64,000 nucleotides of DNA, taken from NCBI RefSeq assembly GCF_041107455.1, contig NZ_JBGBPY010000001.1:620001-684000 (forward strand), read 5' to 3'. How positions within the stretch are numbered: position 1 is the stretch's first letter; every line of letters starts with the position of its first letter. This document shows positions 25,903-34,359 of the stretch, piece after piece. The notes under the pieces were generated by a model that was not told the DNA's origin, ran no database searches, and was given only the letters and a program-made list of their open reading frames with translations. This DNA comes from Rhodanobacter humi. GTDB lineage: Bacteria; Pseudomonadota; Gammaproteobacteria; Xanthomonadales; Rhodanobacteraceae. The translations under genes and the position numbers were made by a program.

Positions 25903-26174
25903 TTAGAGCCTGTTCAACGTCTCCGCGTAGCTCGCGTTGCCCATGAATGGCCGTCAGGTGGCAGTGCGTGGTGCAGCGCCTGCCTGGCTGGCAGGTCAAG
26001 CCGCGCGCTGCCGCATGGCGGCCATTCATGGGCAACCCTTCGGGCCGGGTCTGTTTGCCCGCATCCCGGCGTCATCACTCGGTCGTGGACGGGCGTCCAC
26101 TTCCTCGTTCTTCCTTGGTCTGCGCGCAAACAGCTCCCAGCGCGGGCCACGTGGAGACATTGAACAGGCTCTTA
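25903..26174. mobile_element. 272-bp MITE-like element with TTA target duplication
   Basis: Inverted ends start GAGCCTGTTCAA (25906 onward and 26171 backward); 21 of 24 outer positions match, counting the flanks. TTA occurs directly on both sides (25903-25905 and 26172-26174), like the TNA duplication of IS1031-type IS5 elements. A perfect 17-nt internal inverted repeat (25936-25952 with 26020-26036) forms a long hairpin. No transposase is encoded. It fills the space between the CPBP gene and maf, and its right TTA is the maf stop codon. Confidence 0.75.
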
Positions 26175-26741
26175 GCCGATGACGCCGGCCTCGCGCAGGA
26201 GTCGCGCCGTCTCGAACAGCGGCAAGCCCATCACGCCCGAGTAGCTGCCTTCCAGGTGCTCGACCAGCGCCGCGCCGTGGCCCTGGATCGCATACGCACC
26301 GGCCTTGCCGAAGGATTCGCCGGTGGCGACATAGGCGGCGATGGCGGCCTCGTCGAGCGCCGCGAAGCGCACCCGCGACACGCAGCAGGCGTTGCGTTCC
26401 GTATGCGCACCGATCAACCACACTGACGAAATCACCTCGTGCGTGCGACCGGACAGGCGGCGCAGCATCGCCGCCGCATCCGCCGCATCGCACGGCTTGC
26501 CGAACACCTCGTCGTCCAGCACCACCTCGGTGTCCGCGCCCAGCACGCGCGCATCGGCGTCGCCGGCCAGCGCGGCCAGCCCGGCGCGCGCCTTGTCGCG
26601 GGCGACCCGACTCACGTACTCGCGCGGCGATTCCTGCGCGGCGCGCCGCTCGGGCACGTCCACGTCGACCACGCGGAACGCCACGCCGAGCTGGGTCAGC
26701 AGCTCGCGGCGGCGCGGCGACTGCGAGGCGAGATGGAGCAT
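26172..26741 (-). CDS. maf: Maf-family nucleoside triphosphate pyrophosphatase
   Basis: 189 aa from ATG 26741, with GAAGGG 7 nt upstream. [12 protein letters not shown] opens the protein, [15 protein letters not shown] carries the catalytic Asp region, and it ends [20 protein letters not shown], all as in YhdE. It hydrolyses non-canonical or dTTP/UTP-type nucleotides to monophosphates. It closes the conserved leuS-lptE-holA-nadD-rsfS-rlmH-maf block. Its stop codon coincides with the end of a MITE-like insertion. Confidence 0.95.
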   Translation of the reverse strand: MLHLASQSPRRRELLTQLGVAFRVVDVDVPERRAAQESPREYVSRVARDKARAGLAALAGDADARVLGADTEVVLDDEVFGKPCDAADAAAMLRRLSGRTHEVISSVWLIGAHTERNACCVSRVRFAALDEAAIAAYVATGESFGKAGAYAIQGHGAALVEHLEGSYSGVMGLPLFETARLLREAGVIG

Positions 26742-26752
26742 GTGGATACCCT

Positions 26753-27202
26753 TCAAAGCGTGAGCGCGTATTCGCGGAACTGCGTGTCGCGCTGCCAGCC
26801 CAGCGATTCGTACAGCGCCTGCGCGGCCAGGTTGTCGTGCGCGGTGGAGAGCGAGAGGCTGGCCGCACCCTGGTTCCGCGCCTGCGCGGCGGCGGCTTCC
26901 AGCAAGGCCTTCGCCACGCCTTGCCGCCGTGCGTCCGCAGTCACGAACAAGTCGTTGAGCAGCCAGGTGCGCACCATGCGCACCGAGGAGAACAGCGGAT
27001 AGAGCTGGGTGAAGCCCAGCGCCGTGCCGTGCGCGTCGCGGGCCAGCAGGATCATCGACTCGCCGAGGCGCAGACGGGCGGTGAGGAAGTCGCGCGCCCC
27101 CGCCTCGTCGGACGGCTTGCCGTAGAACCGGCGGTAGCCGTCGAACAGCGGCACCAGCGCATCGAGGTCGTGGAACGTGGCGCGGCGTATCTCGAACGGC
27201 AT
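26753..27202 (-). CDS. GNAT-family N-acetyltransferase
   Basis: 149 aa from [17 protein letters not shown]. The acetyl-CoA-binding motif A is [20 protein letters not shown], and the C-terminal [19 protein letters not shown] is typical. It is cytoplasmic with an unknown acceptor. It sits between rlmH (43-nt gap) and maf (11-nt gap) on the same strand. A run of nine C on the coding strand (27221-27229) lies between the rlmH stop and this start; a longer in-frame reading across it (to 27253) is not favoured. Confidence 0.88.
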   Translation of the reverse strand: MPFEIRRATFHDLDALVPLFDGYRRFYGKPSDEAGARDFLTARLRLGESMILLARDAHGTALGFTQLYPLFSSVRMVRTWLLNDLFVTADARRQGVAKALLEAAAAQARNQGAASLSLSTAHDNLAAQALYESLGWQRDTQFREYALTL

Positions 27203-27245
27203 GGGCTTTCCCGATGGCGAGGGGGGGGGAGTGCCCAGCTTACCG

Positions 27246-27716
27246 TCACGCACGATGGTAGGGATGCCCCGCCACGATGGTGGTGGCGCGGTAGAGCTGC
27301 TCGGCCAGCACCAGCCGCACCAGCATGTGCGGCAAGGTGAGCGGGCCCAGCGACCAGCGCTGATCGGCGCGCGCGAGCACCTCCGCCGCGTGACCGTCGG
27401 GACCGCCGATCAGGAAAGCCAGGTCGCGCCCGGCCATGCGCCATGCCTTCAGCTGTTCGGCCAGTTCCTCGCTGGACCAGGTCTTGCCCCGGCCGTCCAG
27501 CGCGACCACGTGCGTATCGCGCGGCAGCGCAGCGAGGATCGCGGCGCCTTCGTCCTGCATCGCCTTCGCGTCGTCGCGGCCCTTGCCGCGCGCACCGGGT
27601 TTCAGTTCGACCAGTTCCAGCGGCAGCTCGTACGAGAGGCGCTTGCGGTATTCGGCAAAACCCTCGGCCACCCACGAGGGCATGCGCTCGCCAACCGCGA
27701 TCAGGCGTGCGCGCAT
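27246..27716 (-). CDS. rlmH: 23S rRNA (pseudouridine1915-N3)-methyltransferase RlmH
   Basis: 156 aa (E. coli 155). MRARLIAVGERMPSWVAEGFAEY at the start, DGRGKTWSSEELA in the middle and FLIGGPDGHA (the SPOUT SAM-binding knot) near the end are diagnostic. It methylates helix 69 of 23S rRNA on assembled 70S ribosomes. Partner of rsfS in the conserved block, here separated from it by a 244-nt repeat-rich gap. Confidence 0.96.
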   Translation of the reverse strand: MRARLIAVGERMPSWVAEGFAEYRKRLSYELPLELVELKPGARGKGRDDAKAMQDEGAAILAALPRDTHVVALDGRGKTWSSEELAEQLKAWRMAGRDLAFLIGGPDGHAAEVLARADQRWSLGPLTLPHMLVRLVLAEQLYRATTIVAGHPYHRA

Positions 27717-27960
27717 GATCGCAGTTCAACAATCAAAGCCGGCGCGCAGCGCCCGCGTTCGCCTCCTCTCCCCTTGAGGGCACGCGGGGAGCGGCCATGG
27801 ATGGCCGCAGTCTTGAGGAGCGAGGAGAGGATTGAGGTGAGGGGTCGGGGCTTGCGGATGTGCTTGTCGAAGCAGCGTTTTGCTTCGTAGCCGACCTGCG
27901 GCGAGATTGCCCCCTCACCCCAACCCTCTCCCCGAAGGGGAGAGGGAGAAAGCCTGATGT
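27717..27960. repeat. Gene-free interval with CCCTCTCCC-type palindromes
   Basis: 244 nt between rsfS and rlmH, genes that usually abut. It contains ctctccccttgagg...ggggag, aggtgaggggtcgggg, and a full aaccctctccccgaaggggagaggg hairpin at about 27920-27946. These are partly mutually complementary, so the whole segment could fold. No ORF is supported. Confidence 0.65.
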
Positions 27961-28347
27961 TCACCCCGCTCTCGCGGCGTCGACATCCGGCTCACGGTCA
28001 CCCACCGTCCACAACCTTTCCAGGCCATAGAACTCGCGGATGCGCGGCAGCATCACGTGGACGATCACGTCGCCCAGGTCCACCAGCACCCATTCGGCTT
28101 CCTGTTCGCCTTCCACGCCCAGCGGCATCACGCCGGCCTTCTTGGCGAACTTCACCACTTCGTCGGCGATGGATTTGACGTGGCGCGCGGAGGTGCCGGA
28201 GGCGATCACCAGCAAGTCGGCGATGGAGGTCTTGCCGCGCACGTCGATTTCGCGGACGTCCTTGGCCTTCAGTTCTTCCAGCGCGGCGATGACGGTCTTG
28301 CGCAGTTCGGCCGTGGAGTCGGCCTTGGTCTTGCGGCTAGTGCTCAA
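27961..28347 (-). CDS. rsfS: Ribosome silencing factor RsfS (Iojap family)
   Basis: About 128 aa. The domain VIAALEELKAKDVREIDVRGKTSIADLLVIASG to WVLVDLGDVIVHVMLPRIREFYGLERLW is unmistakable. It binds ribosomal protein L14 and blocks subunit joining under nutrient stress. There is no ATG near the expected N terminus. A TTG at 28347 (giving STSRKTKADST) with GAGG about 10 nt upstream is my choice, and a GTG at 28374 is the alternative. Confidence 0.93.
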   Translation of the reverse strand: MSTSRKTKADSTAELRKTVIAALEELKAKDVREIDVRGKTSIADLLVIASGTSARHVKSIADEVVKFAKKAGVMPLGVEGEQEAEWVLVDLGDVIVHVMLPRIREFYGLERLWTVGDREPDVDAARAG

Positions 28348-28453
28348 GATAAGCGAGCCTCGATACGGGATCACGCGCCCGGGCGGCGCGGCGGCAGTAT
28401 AACGCCCGCCCCGCGGGCGCAGGTCAAGCCGGCGTGGCGTCCAGGGCCCGGGC

Positions 28454-29116
28454 TCAGGCGACGGCCCTGGCCAGCTCGCCGGGGGCCAGGCCATGCGGCG
28501 GCAGCGGCTCGCCGGCCAGCCGGTACATGCGCGCCACCGTCGCCTCCAGCGCCGCCGCCATCGGCAGGCCGCGATGGCTGAACAGGTCGGCCAGCAACTG
28601 GTAATACATCAGGGTGCCGCCGCGGCCGCCGGTGAAGCGGCCGAACACCGTTGGACCCACGGCCGGATTTTCCAGGTCGCCCACGATGGCGCGTGCGTTG
28701 TGCAGCTTGTCGCAGCCGGACACCAGCAGCACGTCGTCCGCGGCATCGGCGAGGTGGGCAAGGTAGGCCTGCTTGCGCGCCAGCCAGTCGCACCGCTTCG
28801 CCACGGCATCGACGTGTGCGGCCTTGCCTTCGGCGCTGCCGTCGGTGCAACCCAGCACGATGGCCAGCACGCGCTCGCCGAAGCGCTCGCGGATCAGCGC
28901 CACCTGCGCCTCGCCGCAGTCCTCCACCACGTCGTGCAGCAACGCCGCGATCGCCTGGTCCTCGCCGCCGCCGTATTCCAGCACCAGGCTGGCCACGCCC
29001 AGCAGGTGGTACAGGTACGGAATATCGGAACCCTTGCGTGTCTGCGCGGTGTGCGCGGTGTGCGCGATGCGCGCATGGTCCACCGCGGCGGTGAAGCGTT
29101 CGCTCAACATGGTCAT
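28454..29116 (-). CDS. HD-domain hydrolase (RelA/SpoT or MESH1-like)
   Basis: 220 aa from ATG 29116 with an AAGGGGGG Shine-Dalgarno. The metal-binding HD motif appears as IPYLYHLLGVASLVLEYG followed by AALLHDVVEDCGEA and later KLHNARAIVGDLE, the pattern of (p)ppGpp hydrolase domains. No synthetase domain is present, so it could be a small alarmone hydrolase or another phosphohydrolase. A short AHTAHTAQT amino-acid repeat reflects a gcgcacacc-type tandem repeat in the DNA. Confidence 0.85.
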   Translation of the reverse strand: MTMLSERFTAAVDHARIAHTAHTAQTRKGSDIPYLYHLLGVASLVLEYGGGEDQAIAALLHDVVEDCGEAQVALIRERFGERVLAIVLGCTDGSAEGKAAHVDAVAKRCDWLARKQAYLAHLADAADDVLLVSGCDKLHNARAIVGDLENPAVGPTVFGRFTGGRGGTLMYYQLLADLFSHRGLPMAAALEATVARMYRLAGEPLPPHGLAPGELARAVA

Positions 29117-29187
29117 GGCACCCCCCTTCGTCGGATGCGCGCACTATCGCGTCGCCGCGTCTCAACGTTCGCGACAAGGCGTCCGGT

Positions 29188-30258
29188 TCAGTGCGCCAGC
29201 GCCCGCCGCGCCAGCCGGTACTCGTGCATCAGCCGCGCCACCAGTTCGGCGGCGGGCTGCGGGCGCACCCGCGCGGCGGCTTGGCCGCACCACTCGGAGA
29301 CCAGGTCGGCGCGGCCGGCCGCAGCCGCCGCCCGCCGCAGCGGCGCGGTGAGCGCGTTGAGCACGGGATAGGCCGGCAACTCGTCCGCCGCGCCTTCCAT
29401 CGCCTCCACATAGCGGTTGCGCAGGCCGCGTGCGGCGCGGCCCGAGAAGCTGCGGATGGTGGCGACGTGGTGATCCTCCGCCGTCGCCAGGTCGCGCTTC
29501 CATGCCTCGGCCGCGGAGGATTCCGGGCAGGCGAGGAAGGCCGTGCCGAGCTGGCTGGCCGCGGCACCCAGCACCTCGGCGGCAAACATGCCGGCGCCGT
29601 CCATGATGCCGCCCGCGGCGATCACCGGCACGCCATCGCAAACCGCCACCGCCAGCGGGATCAGCGCGAACAGGCCGATCAGCGGCGTCTCGCCCGCATG
29701 CAGGAAACCGCCACGGTGACCGCCCGCCTCGGCACCTTGCACGCACACCGCGTCGGCGCCGCGCTCGGCCCAGGCACGTGCTTCGGCCGCGGTGGTGGCG
29801 GTGCCGATCACGCGGATGTCGCGGCGCTTGAGTTCCTGCATCTGCGCCGGCGTGGGCAGGTCGAACGCGAAACTGGCCACCGCGGGCCGCGCCTCGCACA
29901 ACGCGGCGAACTGCTCGGAGAAGCGCGGCGCCCAGCGCGTGGGCAACGTGGTGCGCACGGCCAGGCCTTCGCGCTCCATCAGCGCATCCAGCCGTGCACG
30001 GGCGTGCGCCACGGCGGCCATGTCGGGCACGAAATCATCGGGCAGCACGAACAGGTTCAGCGCGAACGGGCGCTCGGTGAGCGCGCGCACCCGCGCCACC
30101 TGCTCCAGGATCGCCTGCGGCTCGGTGTAGCCCACGCCCAGCGAACCCAGGCCGCCGGCATTCGAGACCGCGGCGACCAGCTCCGGCGTGGTGGCACCGG
30201 CCATCGGCGCCTGGATCAACGGAAGTTCGACGCCGAACTGCTGGGCGAAGGAGGACAT
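29188..30258 (-). CDS. Nitronate monooxygenase (2-nitropropane dioxygenase family)
   Basis: About 356 aa. LPLIQAPMAGATTPELVAAVSNAGG at the N terminus, then DAVCVQGAEAGGHRGGF and VIAAGGIMDGAGMFAAEVLGA, form the FMN-binding TIM-barrel signature of the family. It oxidises alkyl nitronates such as propionate-3-nitronate, a detoxification step. The start could be 30258 or 30264 (MAMSS). It sits among stress-response genes in the insert that splits nadD from rsfS. Confidence 0.92.
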   Translation of the reverse strand: MSSFAQQFGVELPLIQAPMAGATTPELVAAVSNAGGLGSLGVGYTEPQAILEQVARVRALTERPFALNLFVLPDDFVPDMAAVAHARARLDALMEREGLAVRTTLPTRWAPRFSEQFAALCEARPAVASFAFDLPTPAQMQELKRRDIRVIGTATTAAEARAWAERGADAVCVQGAEAGGHRGGFLHAGETPLIGLFALIPLAVAVCDGVPVIAAGGIMDGAGMFAAEVLGAAASQLGTAFLACPESSAAEAWKRDLATAEDHHVATIRSFSGRAARGLRNRYVEAMEGAADELPAYPVLNALTAPLRRAAAAAGRADLVSEWCGQAAARVRPQPAAELVARLMHEYRLARRALAH

Positions 30259-30336
30259 GGCCATGCTCGATGCAGGGAGAAGCGGCGATTGTCCGCAGAT
30301 CTCCGTGCGCACGCCATGAAGGATCGCGCCAGCGAC

Positions 30337-30990
30337 TCAGGCTTTCGACAGCAGCCGCCCGCCCATCGCCGCGTTCGCCGCTACCACGATGCCCACCGCC
30401 AGCGCATGGGTGAGCAGGTCGGTGGCGGCGGCGTCGAAGGCGTGGCAGATCTCCAGCAGGCTGGCCGAGGCGGCCGCGCTGGCCAGGCCCACCAGCAGCG
30501 CGGTGAGCAGCGGGCGCAGCGGGCAGGCGCGGCGCAGCAACCACACCATGAGCGCCGACAACGGGATCGAGAAACTGACGATGAAGACCAGGCAGTCGGT
30601 CGACTGGTGCAGCGTGGCGATGCTGGTGTCCGGCGCCAGCCAGGTGCGCAGGCAACCCAGGCCGCTGGCGCCTATCCACAGCAACGCAGGCGGCAGCGGC
30701 AACCACGCCCAGGCGCGGCGGCGTCCGGGAACGGCCAGCGTGAACGCGGACCAGGCCGCGGTGACCGCGGTGAGCACCGCGCCCAGCGCGGCCCAGGCCA
30801 GATCCGGCGCGCCGGCCCAGCGGCGCAACATGGGTTCGTCGCCGTAGTGCGCGAACAGCAGCACCGCGAATACGGCCACCACGGCCAGCCAGCCCAGCAT
30901 CCGCAGCCACGGCGGCAGCAGGCGCCGTACCGGCACCAGCTCGGCACCGAGCGCGGCAATCAGGCTGTCGTTGGAGCGCGGCTCGGCCAT
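30337..30990 (-). CDS. nrsF: NrsF-family anti-sigma factor (DUF1109)
   Basis: 217 aa with six hydrophobic segments and a short cytoplasmic N terminus (EPRSNDSLIAALGAELVPV). The N-terminal LIAALGAELVPVRRL and the overall membrane layout match NrsF/DUF1109, which holds SigF-type ECF factors at the inner membrane in Caulobacter and relatives. It starts 2 nt after the stop of an ECF sigma gene. Cys residues are present in membrane segments (GLGCLRTW, STDCLVF), as expected for a redox or metal sensor of this family. Confidence 0.85.
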   Translation of the reverse strand: MAEPRSNDSLIAALGAELVPVRRLLPPWLRMLGWLAVVAVFAVLLFAHYGDEPMLRRWAGAPDLAWAALGAVLTAVTAAWSAFTLAVPGRRRAWAWLPLPPALLWIGASGLGCLRTWLAPDTSIATLHQSTDCLVFIVSFSIPLSALMVWLLRRACPLRPLLTALLVGLASAAASASLLEICHAFDAAATDLLTHALAVGIVVAANAAMGGRLLSKA

Positions 30991-30992
30991 GC

Positions 30993-31673
30993 TCAGTCGT
31001 CTCCATGCAGGCGGCCGCGCAAGGCCTTCAGCGCGCGGTGCAGGTTCACTTTCAAGGCGCCGGTGTTGCGGCCGGTCTGCGCGGCGGCCTCGGCCAGCGA
31101 CTGCTCGCGCAGGCCCAGCTGTTCCACCGCCTCGCGCTGGCCGGGCGGCAGCTGCGCGATGGCTTCGCGCAGGCGTCGCGCTTGCTGGCGGCGTTCGGCA
31201 TCCGCACTGGCATCGTCGCGATCCGGCTGCCGGTCCAGCACGAACTCGTCGTGCAGTTCGCGGCGGCCGCGCCGACCGTGGCTGCGCAGCGCGTCGATCG
31301 CGCGGCGGCCGGCGATCGCGCTGAGCCAGGCGTCGTAGGAACGCGCCGGATCGTAGGTGTGGCGCACGCGGTGCACGGTGAGCAAGGTCTCCTGCACCAC
31401 GTCGTCCAGTGCGTCCGTGGCCACGCCCTGGCGACGCGCCACCGCGCGGATCAGCGCCACCGAATCGGCCAGCACGCGCTCGTAGGCGCGGCGGTCGCCC
31501 GCCTGCGCGGCGGCCATCCACGCGGCGCGCCGGCGGTCGGCCTGTTCGCTGGCACTGGCGGGTTCGGCGGACACGAAGGCGCGGCAATCCGGTAACGGGG
31601 CGAGACCGCCATCTAGTACCAAGCTGCCGTCGGCGGTCAAGGGCGTATCGTCCAGTGCATGGATTCCATCCAT
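30993..31673 (-). CDS. ECF sigma factor paired with NrsF (SigF-like)
   Basis: 226 aa from ATG 31673. Region 2 (VATDALDDVVQETLLTVHRVRHTYDPARSYDAWL) and region 4 (LPPGQREAVEQLGLREQSLAEAAAQTGRNTGALKVNLHRALKALR) are clear. The N-terminal about 50 residues are poorly conserved for the family. The putative -10 CGAA ends only 3 nt before ATG 31673, so the real start may be lower (for example GTG 31574, giving 193 aa) or the message is leaderless. It is followed by nrsF. It probably controls dipZ and msrB across the divergent promoter. Confidence 0.85.
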   Translation of the reverse strand: MDGIHALDDTPLTADGSLVLDGGLAPLPDCRAFVSAEPASASEQADRRRAAWMAAAQAGDRRAYERVLADSVALIRAVARRQGVATDALDDVVQETLLTVHRVRHTYDPARSYDAWLSAIAGRRAIDALRSHGRRGRRELHDEFVLDRQPDRDDASADAERRQQARRLREAIAQLPPGQREAVEQLGLREQSLAEAAAQTGRNTGALKVNLHRALKALRGRLHGDD

Positions 31674-31676
31674 CAG

Positions 31677-31702
31677 TTCGCTGCATCCATCACGCCGGTT
31701 AC
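31677..31702 (-). promoter_or_regulatory. SigF-type ECF promoter, sigma-nrsF side
   Basis: Minus strand GTAACC (31702-31697), exactly 16 nt, CGAA (31680-31677). This is the pattern I recall for Caulobacter SigF promoters (not checked). An identical pattern points the other way at 31717. Confidence 0.78.
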
Positions 31703-31716
31703 TTCGTATCGAAGAT

Positions 31717-31742
31717 GTAACCGCAGGCACGAGGACGGCGAA
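31717..31742 (+). promoter_or_regulatory. SigF-type ECF promoter, dipZ side
   Basis: GTAACC (31717-31722), 16 nt, CGAA (31739-31742), 32 nt before the dipZ-like ATG. The two -35 blocks lie back to back around a ttcgtatcgaa dyad, so both directions share one control region. Confidence 0.78.
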
Positions 31743-31774
31743 TCACCAGCACACCTCAAGCCCGGACCACTCCC

Positions 31775-33502
31775 ATGCTCCTGCTGATCCTTGCCTACCT
31801 CGGCGGCGTGCTCACCATCCTCAGCCCGTGCATCCTGCCGGTGCTGCCCTTCGTGTTCGCCCGTGCCGACCGCCCGTTCCTGAGGAGTGGCCTGCCGATG
31901 CTGATCGGCATGGCGGCCACCTTCGCCCTGGTCGCCACGCTGGCGGCGGTGGGCGGCGGCTGGGCGGTGCACGCCAACCAGTACGGCCGCGCGCTGGCGC
32001 TGGTGGTGCTGGCCCTGCTCGGCCTCACCCTGCTCTCCAGCCATGTCGCCGAATGGCTGACGCGGCCGTTCGTGGCGCTGGGCAACCGGCTGTCGCAACG
32101 CACCGAGGGCGACGGCGAATCGATCTGGGGCGCGGTGGGTCTGGGCATCGCGACCGGCCTGCTGTGGGCGCCGTGCGCGGGGCCGATCCTGGGCCTGCTC
32201 TTGACCGGCGCGGCGCTCAAGGGCGCCAGCGTGACCAGCACCTTGCTGCTGCTCACCTACGCGCTGGGCGCGGCCACCTCGCTGGCGCTGGCGCTGGCGA
32301 TCGGTGGCAAGGTGTTCGCCGTGATGAAGCGCTCGCTGGGCGCGGGCCAATGGGTGCGCCGCGCGCTGGGCGTGCTGGTGCTGGCCGGCGTGGCCGCGAT
32401 CGCGTCGGGCGTGGATACCGGGGTGCTCACCCGCGTCTCGCTGGCCGGCAGCAACGGCATCGAGCAGAAACTCATCAACGCCGTGCGGCCGATGCCCGCC
32501 GCCGTGGCGGCACCCGCGCCGAAGCCCGGCGAGGCCTTGCCGGTGGAAGGCAACCTGCCGTCGCTCTCCGGCGCCACCGGCTGGCTCAACAGCGGGACGC
32601 TCACCCGCGAAAAACTGCGCGGCAAGGTGGTGCTGGTGGATTTCTGGACCTACTCCTGCATCAACTGCCTGCGCTCGCTGCCCTATGTCGAAGCCTGGTA
32701 CGACAAGTACAAGGACCACGGCCTGGTGGTGATCGGCGTGCACTCGCCGGAGTTCGCGTTCGAGAAGGATCCGGCCAACGTGGCCGCGGCGGTGAAGCGG
32801 CTCGACGTGACCTATCCGGTGGCGCTGGATTCGGACTACGCGATCTGGCAGGGCTTCCACAACGAATACTGGCCGGCGGACTACTTCATCGACACGCACG
32901 GCCGCATCCGCGCCCACTACTTCGGCGAAGGGGGCTATCGCGAGGGCGAGGACACGATCCGCCAGCTGCTCACCGAGGCCGGCTACAAGGACCTGCCCGG
33001 CGGCTACGTGCAGCCCGGCGCCAAGGGCGCGCAGGCCGCCGGCTCGGGCGACCAGCAGCGCTCGCCGGAAACCTACGTGGGCTACGCGCGCGCCGAGCAT
33101 TTCGCCAGCGGCCAGGTCGCGCACGACGACGCGTTCGACTACCGCACGCCGGCGCAACTCGCCACCAACCAGTGGGCGCTGTCCGGCCGCTGGACCGTGC
33201 ATGCGCAGGACGCCACGCTGGATGCGGCCGACGGCTCCATCAGCTACCGCTTCCGTGGCCGCGACCTGCACCTGGTGCTGGGCCCGGGCAGCGACGGCAA
33301 GCCGGTGCGCTTCCGCATCACGTTGGACGGCCAGGCGCCCGGCGCCGACCACGGCATGGACACCGACGCCGAAGGCAACGGCACCGTCACCGCGCAGCGC
33401 CTCTACCAGCTGGTGCGCCAGGCCCACGGCACCGGCGAACGCACCTTCACCATCACCTTCCTCGACCCCGGCGTGCACGCCTACGCATTCACGTTCGGCT
33501 GA
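31775..33502 (+). CDS. dipZ: DipZ-like CcdA-TlpA fusion, transmembrane thiol electron carrier
   Basis: 575 aa. The N-terminal about 210 residues form a CcdA/DsbD-type membrane domain with its two cysteines in LSPCILPVLP and LWAPCAGPIL. A periplasmic TlpA/thioredoxin-like domain follows with active site YSCINCLRSLPYV (CxxC). A C-terminal beta domain (from PETYVGYARAEHF) matches the third domain of mycobacterial DipZ. It should carry electrons from cytoplasmic thioredoxin to periplasmic acceptors. Downstream msrB with a Tat signal is the obvious client. It is divergent from the SigF/NrsF pair. Confidence 0.92.
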   Translation: MLLLILAYLGGVLTILSPCILPVLPFVFARADRPFLRSGLPMLIGMAATFALVATLAAVGGGWAVHANQYGRALALVVLALLGLTLLSSHVAEWLTRPFVALGNRLSQRTEGDGESIWGAVGLGIATGLLWAPCAGPILGLLLTGAALKGASVTSTLLLLTYALGAATSLALALAIGGKVFAVMKRSLGAGQWVRRALGVLVLAGVAAIASGVDTGVLTRVSLAGSNGIEQKLINAVRPMPAAVAAPAPKPGEALPVEGNLPSLSGATGWLNSGTLTREKLRGKVVLVDFWTYSCINCLRSLPYVEAWYDKYKDHGLVVIGVHSPEFAFEKDPANVAAAVKRLDVTYPVALDSDYAIWQGFHNEYWPADYFIDTHGRIRAHYFGEGGYREGEDTIRQLLTEAGYKDLPGGYVQPGAKGAQAAGSGDQQRSPETYVGYARAEHFASGQVAHDDAFDYRTPAQLATNQWALSGRWTVHAQDATLDAADGSISYRFRGRDLHLVLGPGSDGKPVRFRITLDGQAPGADHGMDTDAEGNGTVTAQRLYQLVRQAHGTGERTFTITFLDPGVHAYAFTFG

Positions 33503-33691
33503 GCCACCTCCGGCAGGAGCGCCTGTACGCGACAGATAACGAGTGAGTGAAGAGGAGTGAGAAGTGAGAGAAGAGCAGCACGCATCGCTCTACGTGCTTT
33601 CTCTATCCACTCACTTCTCTCCACTCACTTCTCGCTTTTGCATACAGGGTGCACCCCACCGGCATCTTCCCTTGCGCTATCGGAGGCTCCC
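33503..33691. other. dipZ-msrB spacer with GAAGTGAG repeats
   Basis: 189 nt. Direct and inverted copies of an (a)gaagtgag(t) unit lie at 33540-33572 and 33600-33635 and could pair. A degenerate REP-like half (gcaggagcgcctgtacgcgacag) lies at about 33513. No GTAACC-N16-CGAA promoter is present here, so msrB may depend on read-through from dipZ. Confidence 0.55.
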
Positions 33692-34309
33692 ATGTCCCGC
33701 ATCGATGAATCCCTCGCGACGGATCGCCGCCGTTTCCTGCGCGCCGCGCTGAGCGGCGGCGCCCTGCTCGCGGTCGGCGGCAGCTTCGCCCTGCCCCGCC
33801 TGCTCGCGGCCGGTGCCGCGGGCGGCGTGCCCGCACTGGTCCACACCCCGCCCGGCGAGGTGCTTCTGGAGTGCTACGCCGACGACGGCCGCGACCTCGG
33901 CACCTGCCACGTGCAGCGGCTGGTGCTCAGCGACGCGCAATGGCGAGCGCGCCTGACACCACTGGCTTTCGACGTGATGCGTCGCGACGGCACCGAGCGC
34001 GCCTTCAGCGGTCCGCACGAACGTCCCGCGCAAGCCGGCCTGTTCCGCTGCATCGCCTGCGCCACCGCGCTCTACGACGCCGCCACCGAATTCGACTCCG
34101 GCACCGGCTGGCCCAGCTTCTGGCGACCCATCGCGAAGCGGAACGTGATCGAAAGCCGCGACGCCCAGTTCGGCATGGAACGCATCGCGATCAGCTGCGC
34201 CGGCTGCAACAGCCACCTCGGCCATGTCTTCAACGATGGTCCACCGCCGACGGGTCTGCGCTATTGCATGAATTCGGTGGCGTTGCGGTTTGTGGCAAGA
34301 ACGGGGTGA
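33692..34309 (+). CDS. msrB: Tat-exported peptide-methionine (R)-S-oxide reductase
   Basis: 205 aa from ATG 33692 with GGAGG upstream. A twin-arginine signal (DRRRFLRAALSGGALLAVGG) directs it to the periplasm. The MsrB fold has the zinc Cys pairs C120/C123 (RCIACA) and C169/C172 (SCAGCN), and the catalytic Cys192 in RYCMNSVALRF. It reduces R-methionine sulfoxide in proteins. Cytoplasmic MsrB is usual, so the exported form next to a DipZ-like electron carrier indicates periplasmic protein repair. Confidence 0.95.
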   Translation: MSRIDESLATDRRRFLRAALSGGALLAVGGSFALPRLLAAGAAGGVPALVHTPPGEVLLECYADDGRDLGTCHVQRLVLSDAQWRARLTPLAFDVMRRDGTERAFSGPHERPAQAGLFRCIACATALYDAATEFDSGTGWPSFWRPIAKRNVIESRDAQFGMERIAISCAGCNSHLGHVFNDGPPPTGLRYCMNSVALRFVARTG

Positions 34310-34359
34310 GAGCGAATCATGCAACTTCACTTGCCCTCTCATGTGGGTAGCGAAGCGCT

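Noticed and set aside
25914-26182. Small ORFs on both strands within the 272-bp element (for example MPMNGRH-type)
   Set aside because: They arise from the internal palindrome of the MITE and have no ribosome site or family match.
27221-27229. Run of nine G/C as a phase-variation tract for the GNAT gene
   Set aside because: It lies upstream of the preferred start codon, so slippage would not change the reading frame. Only the unlikely extended start would be affected.
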